Assembly (NCBI RefSeq): GCF_020215645.1
Contig: NZ_CP084058.1
Span: forward strand, 5,270,001 to 5,334,000
Direction: 5' to 3'
Source: Nonomuraea gerenzanensis
GTDB lineage: Bacteria; Actinomycetota; Actinomycetes; Streptosporangiales; Streptosporangiaceae
DNA length: 64,000 nt
Position numbers and translations under genes: made by a program. This document shows positions 1 through 8,571 of this stretch, in pieces (the first letter of the stretch is position 1; the number at the start of each line of letters is the position of its first letter). The notes under the pieces were generated by a model. The model was not told the origin of the DNA and made no database searches. It saw only the letters and a program-made list of their open reading frames with translations.

Positions 1-2
1 CC

Positions 3-1664
3 CCAGCCGCCACCGCCACTGCGCCCGCCACCGCCACTGCTGCCGACCTGGCGACGGCCAACGCGCGGATCGACGAGGCGGCCGCGACGGCGGGACGCGA
101 CCCGCGCGAGCTTCGCCGCCTCGCCCTCATCACCGGCGACGGCTTCCTGACCGGGCAGCCGGAGCAGTGGGTCGCGGACCTCCTCCCCTTGATCACCGGC
201 GACGGCCTCAGCACCCTCCTGCTCGCCACCGACGACGAGGACACCCTGCGCCGCTTCGCCACCGAGGCCGCCCCGGCCCTGCGCGCCGCCGGAGGGGAGC
301 CCGGCCGCACCCCCGGCAGCCTGTTCGTCCGCCGCCACCGCCGCGAGAACATCGACTACGACGCCCTCCCCGCAGCCCTCGCCGAGTCGGCGGTCGAGCC
401 GGGCGACGCGGCCTACGCGCGCGTCCGCTCCACGTACCTGCGCGGCGGTTCCCCGGGCCTGGTCCTGCGCCCGGGCACACCGGCCGAGGTGAGCCAGGCC
501 GTGCGCTTCGCCCGTACACAGCCCGTGAAGCTCTCCATCCGCAGCGGCGGTCACGGCATCAGCGGCCGCTCCACCAGCAACGGCGGCATCGTCATCGACC
601 TGTCCAGGCTGAACGCGGTCGAGGTGCTCGACAAGGCCACCCGCCGCGTCCGCGTCGAGCCGGGCGCGCGCTGGGGCGAGGTCGCCGCCGCGCTGGCCCC
701 GCACGGCTGGGCGCTGACCTCCGGCGACTACGGCGGCGTGGGCGTCGGCGGGCTGGCCACCGCGGGCGGCATCGGCTGGTTCGTCCGCGAGCACGGCCTG
801 ACCATCGACCGCCTGCGCGCCGTGGACGTGGTGCTGGCCGACGGCAGCCAGGTGCGCGCGGACGAGGCGGAGAACGCCGACCTGTTCTGGGCCGTACGCG
901 GAGCGGGCGCGAACTTCGGCATCGTCACGGCCTTCGAGTTCGAGGCGCACGAGGGCGGCGACGTCGGGTTCGCCCAGTTCGTCGTGGACGCCACCGACAC
1001 GGCGGGCTTCCTGCAGCGCTGGGGCGCCGCGATGGAGGCGGCTCCCCGCGACCTCACCAGCTCGCTCATCATCGGCCGGCCCCGGCCCGGGCAGCCCCTC
1101 ATCGCCCAGATCATGGCGGTCGTGCACTCCGGCGACGCCGAGACGATCATCAACCGCCTGCAACCCATCGCCGCCACGGCCCCGCTGCTCGACCACTCGA
1201 TCCAGGTGCTGCCGTACGAGTCGATCATGGACGTGCCGCACGGCCCCCACGACGCCCAGGGCGAGCCGGTCACCCGGGCGGGCCTGGCCGACCACCTCAC
1301 CCCCGAGCTGGCCGCCGCAGCCGCCCGCCTCGTCGCCGGCGGACGCACGTACTTCTTCCAGGTCCGCGCCGCGGGCGGCGCAGCTTCCGACGTCCCCCCG
1401 GACGCCACCGCGTACGCGGGCCGCTCGGCCGGCTTCTCGCTCGTGGCCTTCGGCGCCAGCCGCCGCGCCCTCGACGAGCTGTGGGACGGCATGCTGCACC
1501 ACTTCTCCGGCCAGTACATCAACTTCGAGACCGACCTGCGGCCCGAGCGCGTCCAGGAGGCCTACCCCGAGCCGACGCTGCGGCGGCTGCGTGCGCTCAA
1601 ACGCCGCTACGACCCGGACAACGTCTTCCGCGACAACTTCAACATCACCCCGTCCGACCCCTGA
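3..1664 (+). CDS. Luciferase-like (LLM) flavin oxidoreductase fused to FAD-linked oxidase, 5' end outside window
   Basis: The frame is open from the left edge, so the start lies upstream. The first ~85 codons resemble the C-terminal tail of LLM/F420-type flavin monooxygenases (GRDPRELRRL, a 'PEQWV' segment, then STLLLATDD...TLRRFA). The rest is a berberine-bridge/glucooligosaccharide-oxidase type enzyme: RSGGHGISG carries the His expected to bind FAD covalently, followed by the glycine-rich GVGVGGLATAGG stretch and a C-terminal YDPDNVFRDNFN motif. The Cys used for a second covalent FAD bond in bicovalent relatives is Tyr here (DYGGVGVGG), so only the His linkage is likely. A TTG codon at 189 could be taken as a start, but the upstream homology argues for one fused polypeptide. 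The substrate cannot be told from sequence. A P450 follows 96 bp downstream on the same strand. Confidence 0.8.
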   Translation, partial: PAATATAPATATAADLATANARIDEAAATAGRDPRELRRLALITGDGFLTGQPEQWVADLLPLITGDGLSTLLLATDDEDTLRRFATEAAPALRAAGGEPGRTPGSLFVRRHRRENIDYDALPAALAESAVEPGDAAYARVRSTYLRGGSPGLVLRPGTPAEVSQAVRFARTQPVKLSIRSGGHGISGRSTSNGGIVIDLSRLNAVEVLDKATRRVRVEPGARWGEVAAALAPHGWALTSGDYGGVGVGGLATAGGIGWFVREHGLTIDRLRAVDVVLADGSQVRADEAENADLFWAVRGAGANFGIVTAFEFEAHEGGDVGFAQFVVDATDTAGFLQRWGAAMEAAPRDLTSSLIIGRPRPGQPLIAQIMAVVHSGDAETIINRLQPIAATAPLLDHSIQVLPYESIMDVPHGPHDAQGEPVTRAGLADHLTPELAAAAARLVAGGRTYFFQVRAAGGAASDVPPDATAYAGRSAGFSLVAFGASRRALDELWDGMLHHFSGQYINFETDLRPERVQEAYPEPTLRRLRALKRRYDPDNVFRDNFNITPSDP

Positions 1665-1690
1665 TCTGGCTGCGCAGGCGGGATTTGACC

Positions 1691-1705
1691 TTGACGCGAC
1701 GTCAA
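1691..1705. promoter_or_regulatory. Inverted repeat TTGACG-N3-CGTCAA, possible MerR-type operator
   Basis: A perfect 6-bp inverted repeat with a 3-bp spacer lies in the 96-bp gap before the P450 gene. It overlaps a TTGACC -35-like hexamer at 1685-1690. Palindromes inside an over-long promoter spacer are typical of MerR-family regulation; no MerR gene is present in the window, so the regulator is unknown. Confidence 0.4.
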
Positions 1706-1760
1706 CGTCTTTCCTGGAGGGGACGACCACGATCCCCACTCCGAGAGGCGTCCCAGACCG

Positions 1761-2942
1761 ATGATCCTTCCGTTCGACCGGCCCACCCCGCTCGCACCTC
1801 CACCCGAGTACGCCCGGCTCCGCGACACCACCCCCGTCGCCCCCGTCCAGACTCCCGACGGCCGCCGGGCGTGGCTCGTGACCTCCTACGACGCCGTGGC
1901 GGCCGTCCTGTCCGACCGCCGGTTCCGCCTGGCGCCGCCCGGTAGCGCGTACCCCGGCAACGACACCCTCTTCCAGGACGGCGAGGCGCACGCCCGGCTG
2001 CGGCGGCTGGTGTCGAAGGCGTTCGGGCCGCGGACGGTCGAGGGGATGCGCGTCCGGGTCGAGCAGGTCGCGGACGAGCGCGTCGCCGCGCTCGCCGCGA
2101 ACGGCCCGCCCGCCGATCTCGTGGCGGGGCTGGCGGCGCCGCTGTCGATCACTGTGATGGGGGAGCTGCTCGGTGTGGATCCCGGCGACCGTGAGCACGT
2201 GCGGGAGCTGGCGGGCGCTGGGGGGACCGACTTCGTGTTCGGAGATGAGGAGGAGGTGGCCAGGGCCGCGCAGGCGTGGGAAGGGCTGACCTCCTACGCT
2301 GCCACGCTGGTGGGGGTGCGGCGGGCGGCGCCCGGTGACGATCTGCTCAGCTCGCTGATCGGGGTGCGGGACGCGGAGGACGGGCGGCTCAGTGACGGTG
2401 AGCTGGTCGCGATGGTGGCCACGATCGTCGCCGCCGGATATCTCTCGGCCCGCAACGCGATCTCCACCGCCGTCCTCCGGCTGCTCGCCGAGGGTGAGGC
2501 CGCCCGTGTCGCGAGCACGGGGCTGGGCGATGCGGCGGGTCCGAGGCTAGACGCCGTGGTCGAGGAGGTGCTGCGCCTGCAGTCCGGGCTGACCGGCGAG
2601 CCCTTCCCGCGCTTCGCCCAGACCGACCTCGACCTCGCCGGCGTCCCGATCCGCGCCGGCGACCTGGTGCTGGTACGGCTCGAAGCCGCCCACCGCGACC
2701 CCCGCCACTTCGCCGGCCCCGACACCTTCGCACCAGGGCGGAGCTCCAGCCCGTCCCTGGTGTTCGGGCACGGCGTGCACTACTGCCTCGGCGCCCCGCT
2801 GGCCCGCCTGGAGGTGGGCGCCGCGCTCGCCGCCCTGGCCCGCCGGCTGCCCGGCCTGCGCCTGGCCGGCACGGTGGACGACATCGCGTGGGCCCACGAC
2901 GGCGCCGACCGCGGCCCGGCCGCCCTCCCCGTCCTCTGGTGA
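1761..2942 (+). CDS. Cytochrome P450 with non-canonical I-helix
   Basis: 393 aa, normal for a soluble bacterial class I P450. The heme-binding loop FGHGVHYCLG places the thiolate ligand at Cys342, the K-helix ExxR motif is E269-V-L-R272, and HRDP occurs near 311. The oxygen-activation motif in the I-helix, normally A/G-G-x-D/E-T, reads A225-G-Y-L-S229: the acid is Leu and the Thr is Ser. That pattern is seen in P450s doing unusual chemistry or using peroxide, so a standard monooxygenase role is uncertain. No ferredoxin gene is adjacent. It lies just downstream of a flavin oxidase and may share a tailoring pathway with it. Confidence 0.93.
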   Translation: MILPFDRPTPLAPPPEYARLRDTTPVAPVQTPDGRRAWLVTSYDAVAAVLSDRRFRLAPPGSAYPGNDTLFQDGEAHARLRRLVSKAFGPRTVEGMRVRVEQVADERVAALAANGPPADLVAGLAAPLSITVMGELLGVDPGDREHVRELAGAGGTDFVFGDEEEVARAAQAWEGLTSYAATLVGVRRAAPGDDLLSSLIGVRDAEDGRLSDGELVAMVATIVAAGYLSARNAISTAVLRLLAEGEAARVASTGLGDAAGPRLDAVVEEVLRLQSGLTGEPFPRFAQTDLDLAGVPIRAGDLVLVRLEAAHRDPRHFAGPDTFAPGRSSSPSLVFGHGVHYCLGAPLARLEVGAALAALARRLPGLRLAGTVDDIAWAHDGADRGPAALPVLW

Positions 2943-3038
2943 CTCCCGGCCGTCGAGGCCACCGCCAGGCTCCCGCGCACCTCCCGCACCCCCGCCATAC
3001 GCTGGGATCACAGGACCCCGCCAACCCCTGGAGAGGCG

Positions 3039-4265
3039 ATGAGCGCGGGTGTGGGAGCAAGGGTGGCGGCCGGGCTGCTCATCGTCCTGACGCTGCCGGC
3101 CGGACTGGCCGCCGGGCTGGGCGCGCTGTGGGCCACCGCCTCGGTGACCGGCAACCGGTACCTGGCAGTGGCCGCCGCCGCGCCGGCGATGGCGGGCGTC
3201 GTGTGGTGGATGTGCCGGTCGGCGTTGCGGCGGGTGGCAGGCCCGAGGGTACGCCGCTGGGCGCCGATCGCGGTCACCGTGGTGGAGCTGGCGGTCGCGG
3301 CCGTCCCCCTGGCGGGCCTGCTGTTCGGCGGGCCGCCGCCCCGCCCGATCGCGGCCGGCCCCGACACGCGCTACTGGGACCTGCCCACCGGCTCGCGCCT
3401 CGCCTACACCCGTACCCCCGCCCAGGGGGAGAGCCGCAGGGACACGCCCGTGATCCTCGTGCACGGCGGCCCTGGCGCGCCGGACGCGGAGCCGTCGCCG
3501 CTCGCGCCCGCGCTCGCCGCCACGGGCTTCGACGTGTACGCCTACCACCAGGTGGGCGCGGGCCTGTCCAGCCGCCTGCCCGACGTCAGCGGCTACACCG
3601 TGCGACGGCACGTCGCCGACCTCGACGCCGTCAGGGCCGCGATCGGCGCCGAGCGCGTGGTGCTGGCCGGCGCCTCCTGGGGCGGCCAGCTCATCGCCGC
3701 CTACCTGGCCGCACACCCCGACCGGGTGGCGCGCGCGGTCGTCGCCTCGCCCGGGACCATGTGGTCCGCCGCCTACGCGGGCGACCGGCAGCTGACGGAG
3801 ACCGGCCTGCGTGACCTGAACCGCGTGCTGCTGGACCGCCCGCGCTTCCTGCTGGCGCACGTGCTCTCAGGGGTCGCCGGCCCCGGCCCCGCTCATGCGC
3901 TGCTGCCGGACGAGGCGATGGACGGCGAGCTCGACGCGCTCGTCGGGCAGCTCGACCTGCGGGCGGGATGCCCGGGACGGCCGCTGCGGATCCCGATGTC
4001 GGGAGCGGGGTTCTGGGCCAACGCCATGACGGCGCGCGACGCCGCTCTGGCCCCCGATCCCCGGCCCGCGCTGCGCCGGGCGACCGTGCCGGTGCTGGTG
4101 TTACGGGGCACGTGCGACTACCTGGCTCCCGAGGTGGCCCGCGAGTACGCGGACGTGCTGCCGAACGCCGTCTTCCACGCGATCGACGGCGCCGGCCACG
4201 ACCTCGCCCATGACCGGCCCGGCGAGTACCAGGAGCTGGTCACCACCTTCCTGGCGCGCGGCTGA
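3039..4265 (+). CDS. Membrane-anchored alpha/beta hydrolase (proline iminopeptidase-like)
   Basis: 408 aa. The first ~95 residues hold about three hydrophobic segments (near 9-30, 41-57 and 76-97), so the enzyme is probably membrane-tethered. The hydrolase domain begins around residue 110: oxyanion motif HGGPG at 142-146, nucleophile Ser213 in GASWGG, then a candidate acid in GTCDYLAPE and a His in GAGHDLAHD. HGGPG plus GxSxGG is the pattern of prolyl aminopeptidase-like S33 hydrolases, but the long N-terminal membrane region is not typical of that family, so peptide specificity is unproven. GGAGAGG-like purines 5' of the ATG give a good ribosome site. Confidence 0.85.
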   Translation: MSAGVGARVAAGLLIVLTLPAGLAAGLGALWATASVTGNRYLAVAAAAPAMAGVVWWMCRSALRRVAGPRVRRWAPIAVTVVELAVAAVPLAGLLFGGPPPRPIAAGPDTRYWDLPTGSRLAYTRTPAQGESRRDTPVILVHGGPGAPDAEPSPLAPALAATGFDVYAYHQVGAGLSSRLPDVSGYTVRRHVADLDAVRAAIGAERVVLAGASWGGQLIAAYLAAHPDRVARAVVASPGTMWSAAYAGDRQLTETGLRDLNRVLLDRPRFLLAHVLSGVAGPGPAHALLPDEAMDGELDALVGQLDLRAGCPGRPLRIPMSGAGFWANAMTARDAALAPDPRPALRRATVPVLVLRGTCDYLAPEVAREYADVLPNAVFHAIDGAGHDLAHDRPGEYQELVTTFLARG

Positions 4266-4295
4266 GGCGCGAGTCCGGCGTGACGTCGGCCCATC

Positions 4296-5039
4296 TCAGG
4301 CGCCGCGCAGCAGGAGCGTGACGAAGCCCAGGACACCGCGATAGCCGTCGAGCCACAACTCCCGATGCTCCCGGGCGGCGGCCAAGGCACTCTCCCCGTC
4401 AGCCCCCGGATGATCCAGCGCCCAGCGGGTCAGCGTGCCGGTCCAGGACCACTCGTACTCGTCCCACTCCTCCATCGTGCTGGTGTGAGCGTGGACGGTG
4501 GCGTACCCGGCGCTCTCCGCACGACCCGCCGTCCCGCTCAGATCGGCGTACTCGTCGGGCTCGGCGCCGAACCGGGCGAGCAGCGCGGGAGAGGGCGGGC
4601 GCTCCCAGAAACCCTCACCGACCAGGGCAAGCCCGGAGGACGGCCGCAGGTGATCACGTACGGCGTCCAGGGTCGGCGCGAGGCCGCCGAAGGCGTGCGT
4701 GGCGCCCACGCACAGCACCAGATCGTACGGCTCATCGGCGGCGAAGCCGGCGGCCGGGACGGCATGCAGGCGCAGCCGGTCGGACACCCCGCGACGCCGC
4801 GCCTCCTCCTCGGCCCTGGCGAAACCGGAGTCGGAGATGTCCACCCCGTCGGCCGTCGCGTCCGGGTAGAGCGACAGCGCTCTGTTCAGCCAGCCGGCCT
4901 CGCCGCAGCCCAGGTCGAGGATGCGGGCCCGCGCGGGCAACTGCGCCCGGACGAGCAGGCGTTCCAGGTTGTCCTCGCTGATCGGGGCGGCGATCGGGTG
5001 GTCGGCGTGGGCGAGGTGGCTGATCAGGTCGCGGTCCAT
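4296..5039 (-). CDS. Class I SAM-dependent methyltransferase
   Basis: 247 aa from the ATG at 5039 (MDRDLISHLAHADHPIAAP). The SAM-binding glycine motif is ILDLGCGEAGW, followed by the acidic-loop region DGVDISDSG and a post-I VLCVGATHAFGG strand. This is a free-standing Rossmann methyltransferase; nothing in the sequence fixes its substrate. The frame stays open for 31 further codons upstream, but that extension is rich in Arg/Cys and unlike a methyltransferase N-terminus, so the internal ATG is preferred. It is transcribed divergently from the FAD oxidase at 5187 and converges with the hydrolase gene, leaving 30 bp between their stops. Confidence 0.88.
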   Translation of the reverse strand: MDRDLISHLAHADHPIAAPISEDNLERLLVRAQLPARARILDLGCGEAGWLNRALSLYPDATADGVDISDSGFARAEEEARRRGVSDRLRLHAVPAAGFAADEPYDLVLCVGATHAFGGLAPTLDAVRDHLRPSSGLALVGEGFWERPPSPALLARFGAEPDEYADLSGTAGRAESAGYATVHAHTSTMEEWDEYEWSWTGTLTRWALDHPGADGESALAAAREHRELWLDGYRGVLGFVTLLLRGA

Positions 5040-5186
5040 TCGGCGAAGGATGGCGCACCGGAGGTCACGGCGGCAATCGGATTTCCGGCCCGGGAGATTT
5101 CGGGAGAGGCGGTCACACTTCCTCCGCAGCATCCGTCATATCCGTACCACCCCGGCGATCGGGGATGACGATGACATGGGGGATAC

Positions 5187-6500
5187 ATGACGCACACCGA
5201 TCTGCGCGCCACGGTACGAGGCCTGGTCCTGCTCCCGGGCGACGACGCCTTCGAGCAGGCGGCCAAGCCGTGGAACCTGTCGGTACACCAGCCCGCGGCA
5301 GCCGTCGTGGAGGCCGAGGACGCCGCCGACGTGGCGGCCGTGGTCCGGTACGCGGCCAGGAACGGCTTGACGGTGACCGCCCAGCCGAGCGGGCACGGCG
5401 CCTCCGGCGACACCGACGGCGTCATCCTGCTGCGCACCGGGCGCCTCGGCGGCGTGACGGTGCGCCGCGAGGAGCGCGTGGCCAGGGTGGGCGCCGGCGT
5501 GCAGTGGGGCGAGGTGCTGGCCGAGACCGGGCCGCTCGGCCTGACCGGGCTGGCGGGCAGCAGCCCCGTCGTGAGCGTGACCGGCTACACCCTCGGCGGC
5601 GGCCTGAGCTGGTTCGGCCGCAGGTACGGGTTCGCGGCCGACAGCGTGCGCTCGTTCGACGTGGTATCGGCCGATGGGGAGCCCGCCACGGTGACCGCGA
5701 GCTCCGACCCCGACCTCTTCTGGGCGCTGCGGGGCGGCGGCGGTGACTTCGCGCTGGTCACCGCGATCGAGTTCGGCCTGCATCCGGCGCCCGCCCTGTA
5801 CGGAGGGCGCATGATGTGGCCCGGGCACCGCACGCACGAGGTGTTCGAGGCCTTCCGCGAGATCACCGAGGCGGCGCCGGACGAGCTGTCCGTGTGGTTC
5901 AACAGGTTCCAGTTCCCGCAGGCGCCGCCCATGGTCGCGGTGGACGCCGCCTTCCTCGGCGAGGAGGGCGACGGGCGCGCGCTGCTCGCCCGGCTGGACA
6001 AGATCGGCGACGTGCTCGCCGACAAGCGCGGCACCCTGCCGGTGGCGGCCCTGGGCGCCATCACCGACGAGCCCACCGACCCGGCGCCCGGCCGCTCCCG
6101 CGCCGAGCTGCTCACCGGCCTGGACGACACGGCCGCCAAGGCCCTGCTCGACACGCCGCTGGAGCCGGTGCTCGCGGTGCAGGTCAGGCACGTGGGCGGG
6201 GCGCTGGCCGCCGCCCGCCCTGACGCGGGGCCGAGCGGCCCGATGACCGAGCCGTACCTGCTCTACCTGCTCGGCCTCGCGCTCAACCCGGACCTGTCCG
6301 CGGCCGTGGGCGAGCGGCAGGAGCGCTTCGCCGCCGATCTGGGGGCGCTGGTGAGCGGGCGCAAGCCGTACACGATGCTGGGGCGGGGCGAGCGGGCGGC
6401 GGCGGCCTTCGCCGAGCCGGACCTGGAGCGGCTGCGGGAGATCAAGCGGGCGCGCGACCCGCACGGCGTCCTGCGCGCGAACTTCCCCGTGCTGGGCTGA
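5187..6500 (+). CDS. FAD-binding (BBE-like) oxidoreductase
   Basis: 437 aa, the usual size for bacterial berberine-bridge-type oxidases. The N-terminal PCMH FAD domain contains QPSGHGASG with the His that normally carries FAD, and GYTLGGGLSWFGRRYG. The second covalent Cys site of bicovalent members is absent (the aligned GSSPVV has Ser). The C-terminal DPHGVLRANFPV is the family's closing motif. A GGGGGA ribosome site sits 6 nt before the ATG. It reads divergently from the methyltransferase, with ~147 bp between starts. It is a distant paralogue of the oxidase half of the first gene in the window. Confidence 0.9.
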   Translation: MTHTDLRATVRGLVLLPGDDAFEQAAKPWNLSVHQPAAAVVEAEDAADVAAVVRYAARNGLTVTAQPSGHGASGDTDGVILLRTGRLGGVTVRREERVARVGAGVQWGEVLAETGPLGLTGLAGSSPVVSVTGYTLGGGLSWFGRRYGFAADSVRSFDVVSADGEPATVTASSDPDLFWALRGGGGDFALVTAIEFGLHPAPALYGGRMMWPGHRTHEVFEAFREITEAAPDELSVWFNRFQFPQAPPMVAVDAAFLGEEGDGRALLARLDKIGDVLADKRGTLPVAALGAITDEPTDPAPGRSRAELLTGLDDTAAKALLDTPLEPVLAVQVRHVGGALAAARPDAGPSGPMTEPYLLYLLGLALNPDLSAAVGERQERFAADLGALVSGRKPYTMLGRGERAAAAFAEPDLERLREIKRARDPHGVLRANFPVLG

Positions 6501-6524
6501 CGGCGGCCCGCCCTCCGGCGGCGT

Positions 6525-6575
6525 CGCGTGCGTGCTGCCCGTGTCAGGAACCTTCGCAAGGGCCGCACGCACGCG
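6525..6575. terminator. Hairpin between convergent genes
   Basis: Perfect 11-bp arms (CGCGTGCGTGC at 6525-6535, GCACGCACGCG at 6565-6575) continue inward with GCCC/GGGC. It sits between the convergent FAD oxidase and pectate lyase stops, so it probably serves as a bidirectional terminator. There is no clear U-tract, which is common in actinomycetes. Confidence 0.6.
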
Positions 6576-6624
6576 GACGCGCCGGGGCGGTGAGGCGGTG
6601 GCGAGGGCGCCGGTGCGGCGACCG

Positions 6625-8307
6625 TCAGCCGAACGTCACGACCAGCCGCCCGTCCGAGGCGAACGACCAGCGCAGCGTGCCCGCGTAGGACGAGCAACGG
6701 GAGCCGTTCGTGCCGGTCCAGAACTGGTTGGAGCCGTCGCTGTTACCGACGATCTTGTCATTGGTGCCGCTGCCGCTCCGGCACGAGGTGTTGTTCCTGA
6801 ACACCGAGGTGCCGCCGTCGAAGGAGAAGTTGCGCTCGGCGTTGTCGATGCTGACGTTGTCCGCGATCGACATCGTGCCCAGGTTGCGGTTGTAGGTGAA
6901 GCCGTGCTTGCCGTTGCGGTAGGCGAGGTTGCGCCGGATGACGTGGTTGACGCCGATGTCCTCGCCGCCCAGCTTGTAGCCGTTGCGGTCGCCGTTGCCG
7001 GCCTGGCTGCCGTCGCTGAGCGTGCCGTTGCCGTACGCCAGGGAGTCCTCGATCGTCACCGGGCCGATGGGACCGGTGTCGGTCTTGGTGTAGAGGTCCC
7101 AGCCGTCGTCGATGTTGTTGCGGGCCACGGCGTACCGGAAGACGTTGCCCGAGCCGACCGTGAGCTTGGCGGCGAACCCGTCGGCGTCCTCACCGTCGGA
7201 GTCGGCGTTGTCGTGTGACAGGGCGCTGAGGATGAGGTTGTCGGCCGGCCACTGCGAATCGGGCGTGTCGGAGGCGATCCTGGACAGTTGCAGGCCGGTG
7301 TCGCGGTTGTGGCGCGTCACCGTGCGCTCCAGGATGTTGTGGCTGCCGCCGACGAAGATGCCGTTGTCGCCGGCGCGCTCGACGACGACGCCGTAGACGT
7401 GCCAGTACGAGCCGTTCACCGCCAGGCCGCGGTTGGCCGGGTCCTCGCTCTGGGCGGAGAAGTTCAGCACCGGGGTCTCGCCCGGGTAGGCCGACAGCTT
7501 CTTGCGGGCGGCGGCGGTGCCGTCGTTGCCGGGCGCGATGGTGACCGTCTGCGCGAAGTCGTAGGTGCCGCCGCGCAGGTAGATCGTGCCGCCGGCGGCG
7601 ATGCGGGTGAGGGCGGAGGTGAGCGTGGTCGGGTCCGCCTGCGTCCCGGCGGCGCCGTCCCTGCCGCCCGGCGCCACGTACAGCGTGCCGCTCGCCGGCG
7701 GCGGCGTCACGGTCGGCGTGACGGTCGGCGTCACAGTGGGGGTGGGGCTCGTGGTCGGGCCGCTCCCGGTGGGGCGCAGCGTCCACTGCTTGGTGGCGGC
7801 AGAGTCGCAGGAGTTCTGCTGCAGGACGGCGCCCGCCGCGGTCGAGTTGTCCTTGACGTTGAGGCACTTGCCGCCGTTGCCGTTCACCACCCGGTAGCCG
7901 GCGCCGGAGACGACCAGTTGCCAGGTCTGCGAGGCCGCCCCGGTGCAGGTCTCCTGCTGCACGGCCTTGCCCGCGCTGGTGGAGGCGTCTCGGACACCGG
8001 CGCACTTGCCGCTGTGCTCGGCCTTGATCTGGTAGCTGCTCCCGGACGCGGTGAGCGTGAAGACCTGCCCGGCGCCGCCGGTGCACGCGCTCTGCACCAG
8101 TTGCACGGCCTCGCCGGTGCTCTGCCCGGGCACCGCGGCGCACAGCCCGCTGCCCGCGTTGACCAGCGTGTACGAGCCGCTCGCCGGAGCGGCGGAGGCC
8201 GGCAGGTTGAGCACGGCGATCAGGCCGCCGGTGGTGAGCAGGCCCGCGGTCGCCACGACGGCGAGCCTGCGTGCCAGGGGTGGGTGGTTGCGCACGTTTC
8301 CATCCAT
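6625..8307 (-). CDS. Secreted family PL9 pectate lyase with ricin-type lectin domain
   Basis: 560 aa from the ATG at 8307. A signal peptide (RRLAVVATAG...LPASAAPA) ends near residue 40. Residues ~43-178 form a ricin-B/CBM13-like carbohydrate-binding domain with repeated QxW motifs (QVF, QTWQL, KQWTL). A Thr-Pro linker (~182-205) leads to a parallel beta-helix. The catalytic domain matches PL9: ADGFAAKL (Asp376), DDGWDLY (Asp400, Asp401, Asp404; calcium ligands in PL9 enzymes) and NGYKLGG (Lys445, the expected general base). It should cleave polygalacturonate outside the cell. The upstream region is packed with palindromes, consistent with sugar-responsive repression. Confidence 0.9.
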   Translation of the reverse strand: MDGNVRNHPPLARRLAVVATAGLLTTGGLIAVLNLPASAAPASGSYTLVNAGSGLCAAVPGQSTGEAVQLVQSACTGGAGQVFTLTASGSSYQIKAEHSGKCAGVRDASTSAGKAVQQETCTGAASQTWQLVVSGAGYRVVNGNGGKCLNVKDNSTAAGAVLQQNSCDSAATKQWTLRPTGSGPTTSPTPTVTPTVTPTVTPPPASGTLYVAPGGRDGAAGTQADPTTLTSALTRIAAGGTIYLRGGTYDFAQTVTIAPGNDGTAAARKKLSAYPGETPVLNFSAQSEDPANRGLAVNGSYWHVYGVVVERAGDNGIFVGGSHNILERTVTRHNRDTGLQLSRIASDTPDSQWPADNLILSALSHDNADSDGEDADGFAAKLTVGSGNVFRYAVARNNIDDGWDLYTKTDTGPIGPVTIEDSLAYGNGTLSDGSQAGNGDRNGYKLGGEDIGVNHVIRRNLAYRNGKHGFTYNRNLGTMSIADNVSIDNAERNFSFDGGTSVFRNNTSCRSGSGTNDKIVGNSDGSNQFWTGTNGSRCSSYAGTLRWSFASDGRLVVTFG

Positions 8308-8364
8308 TCCATACGGGGGTGGGGGCGTAGGACATGGTGAAGCCGTCGAGCACCGGCGAGTTGA

Positions 8365-8374
8365 CAACCGGTTG
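8365..8374. promoter_or_regulatory. CAACCGGTTG palindrome, LacI-type operator
   Basis: A perfect 10-bp palindrome with a central CG, flanked as TTGA-CAACCGGTTG-CAGT, lies 58 bp upstream of the pectate lyase start. LacI-family regulators of carbohydrate genes bind sites of this form. A near copy is at 8473-8482. No LacI gene is in the window. Confidence 0.5.
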
Positions 8375-8388
8375 CAGTAACAGTGACG

Positions 8389-8421
8389 TTACCTGGCTGC
8401 AACGTCAATACAGCCAGGTAA
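8389..8421. repeat. 11-bp perfect inverted repeat, 11-nt loop
   Basis: TTACCTGGCTG (8389-8399) is repeated in inverted form as CAGCCAGGTAA (8411-8421). It lies between the two LacI-like palindromes, in the space between the divergent pectate lyase and GNAT genes. It could be an extended operator or an RNA hairpin in a leader; no U-run follows it on either strand, so a terminator is less likely. Confidence 0.6.
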
Positions 8422-8472
8422 AACTGCAAACCGGGTGCGGTATCGGCCCTGGTAGTTCTGCTTTTTCTGCAA

Positions 8473-8482
8473 CAACCGATTG
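8473..8482. promoter_or_regulatory. CAACCGATTG, second LacI-like half-perfect palindrome
   Basis: It differs from the 8365 site at one position and is set in a TGCAA-rich stretch. TGCAA-type motifs also occur at 8398-8402, 8425-8429 and 8468-8472, so the whole 8360-8490 span looks like a multi-site control region. Confidence 0.4.
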
Positions 8483-8571
8483 CAAGCTTCGCCGCCTCCG
8501 CCGTACAGGCTTGATCGATTTTTGGTACGTTGTGTCGCCTTCCTTCCGATCTGTGACCTTGGAGCTGCCGG

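Noticed and set aside
167..1945. A 592-residue forward reading frame overlapping the first two genes
   Set aside because: Arg/Pro/Gly-dominated composition and no homology-like motifs; a GC-rich shadow of the FAD oxidase frame.
7690..7745. Threonine-proline repeat in the pectate lyase gene as a regulatory repeat
   Set aside because: It encodes the ordinary flexible linker between the lectin and catalytic domains.
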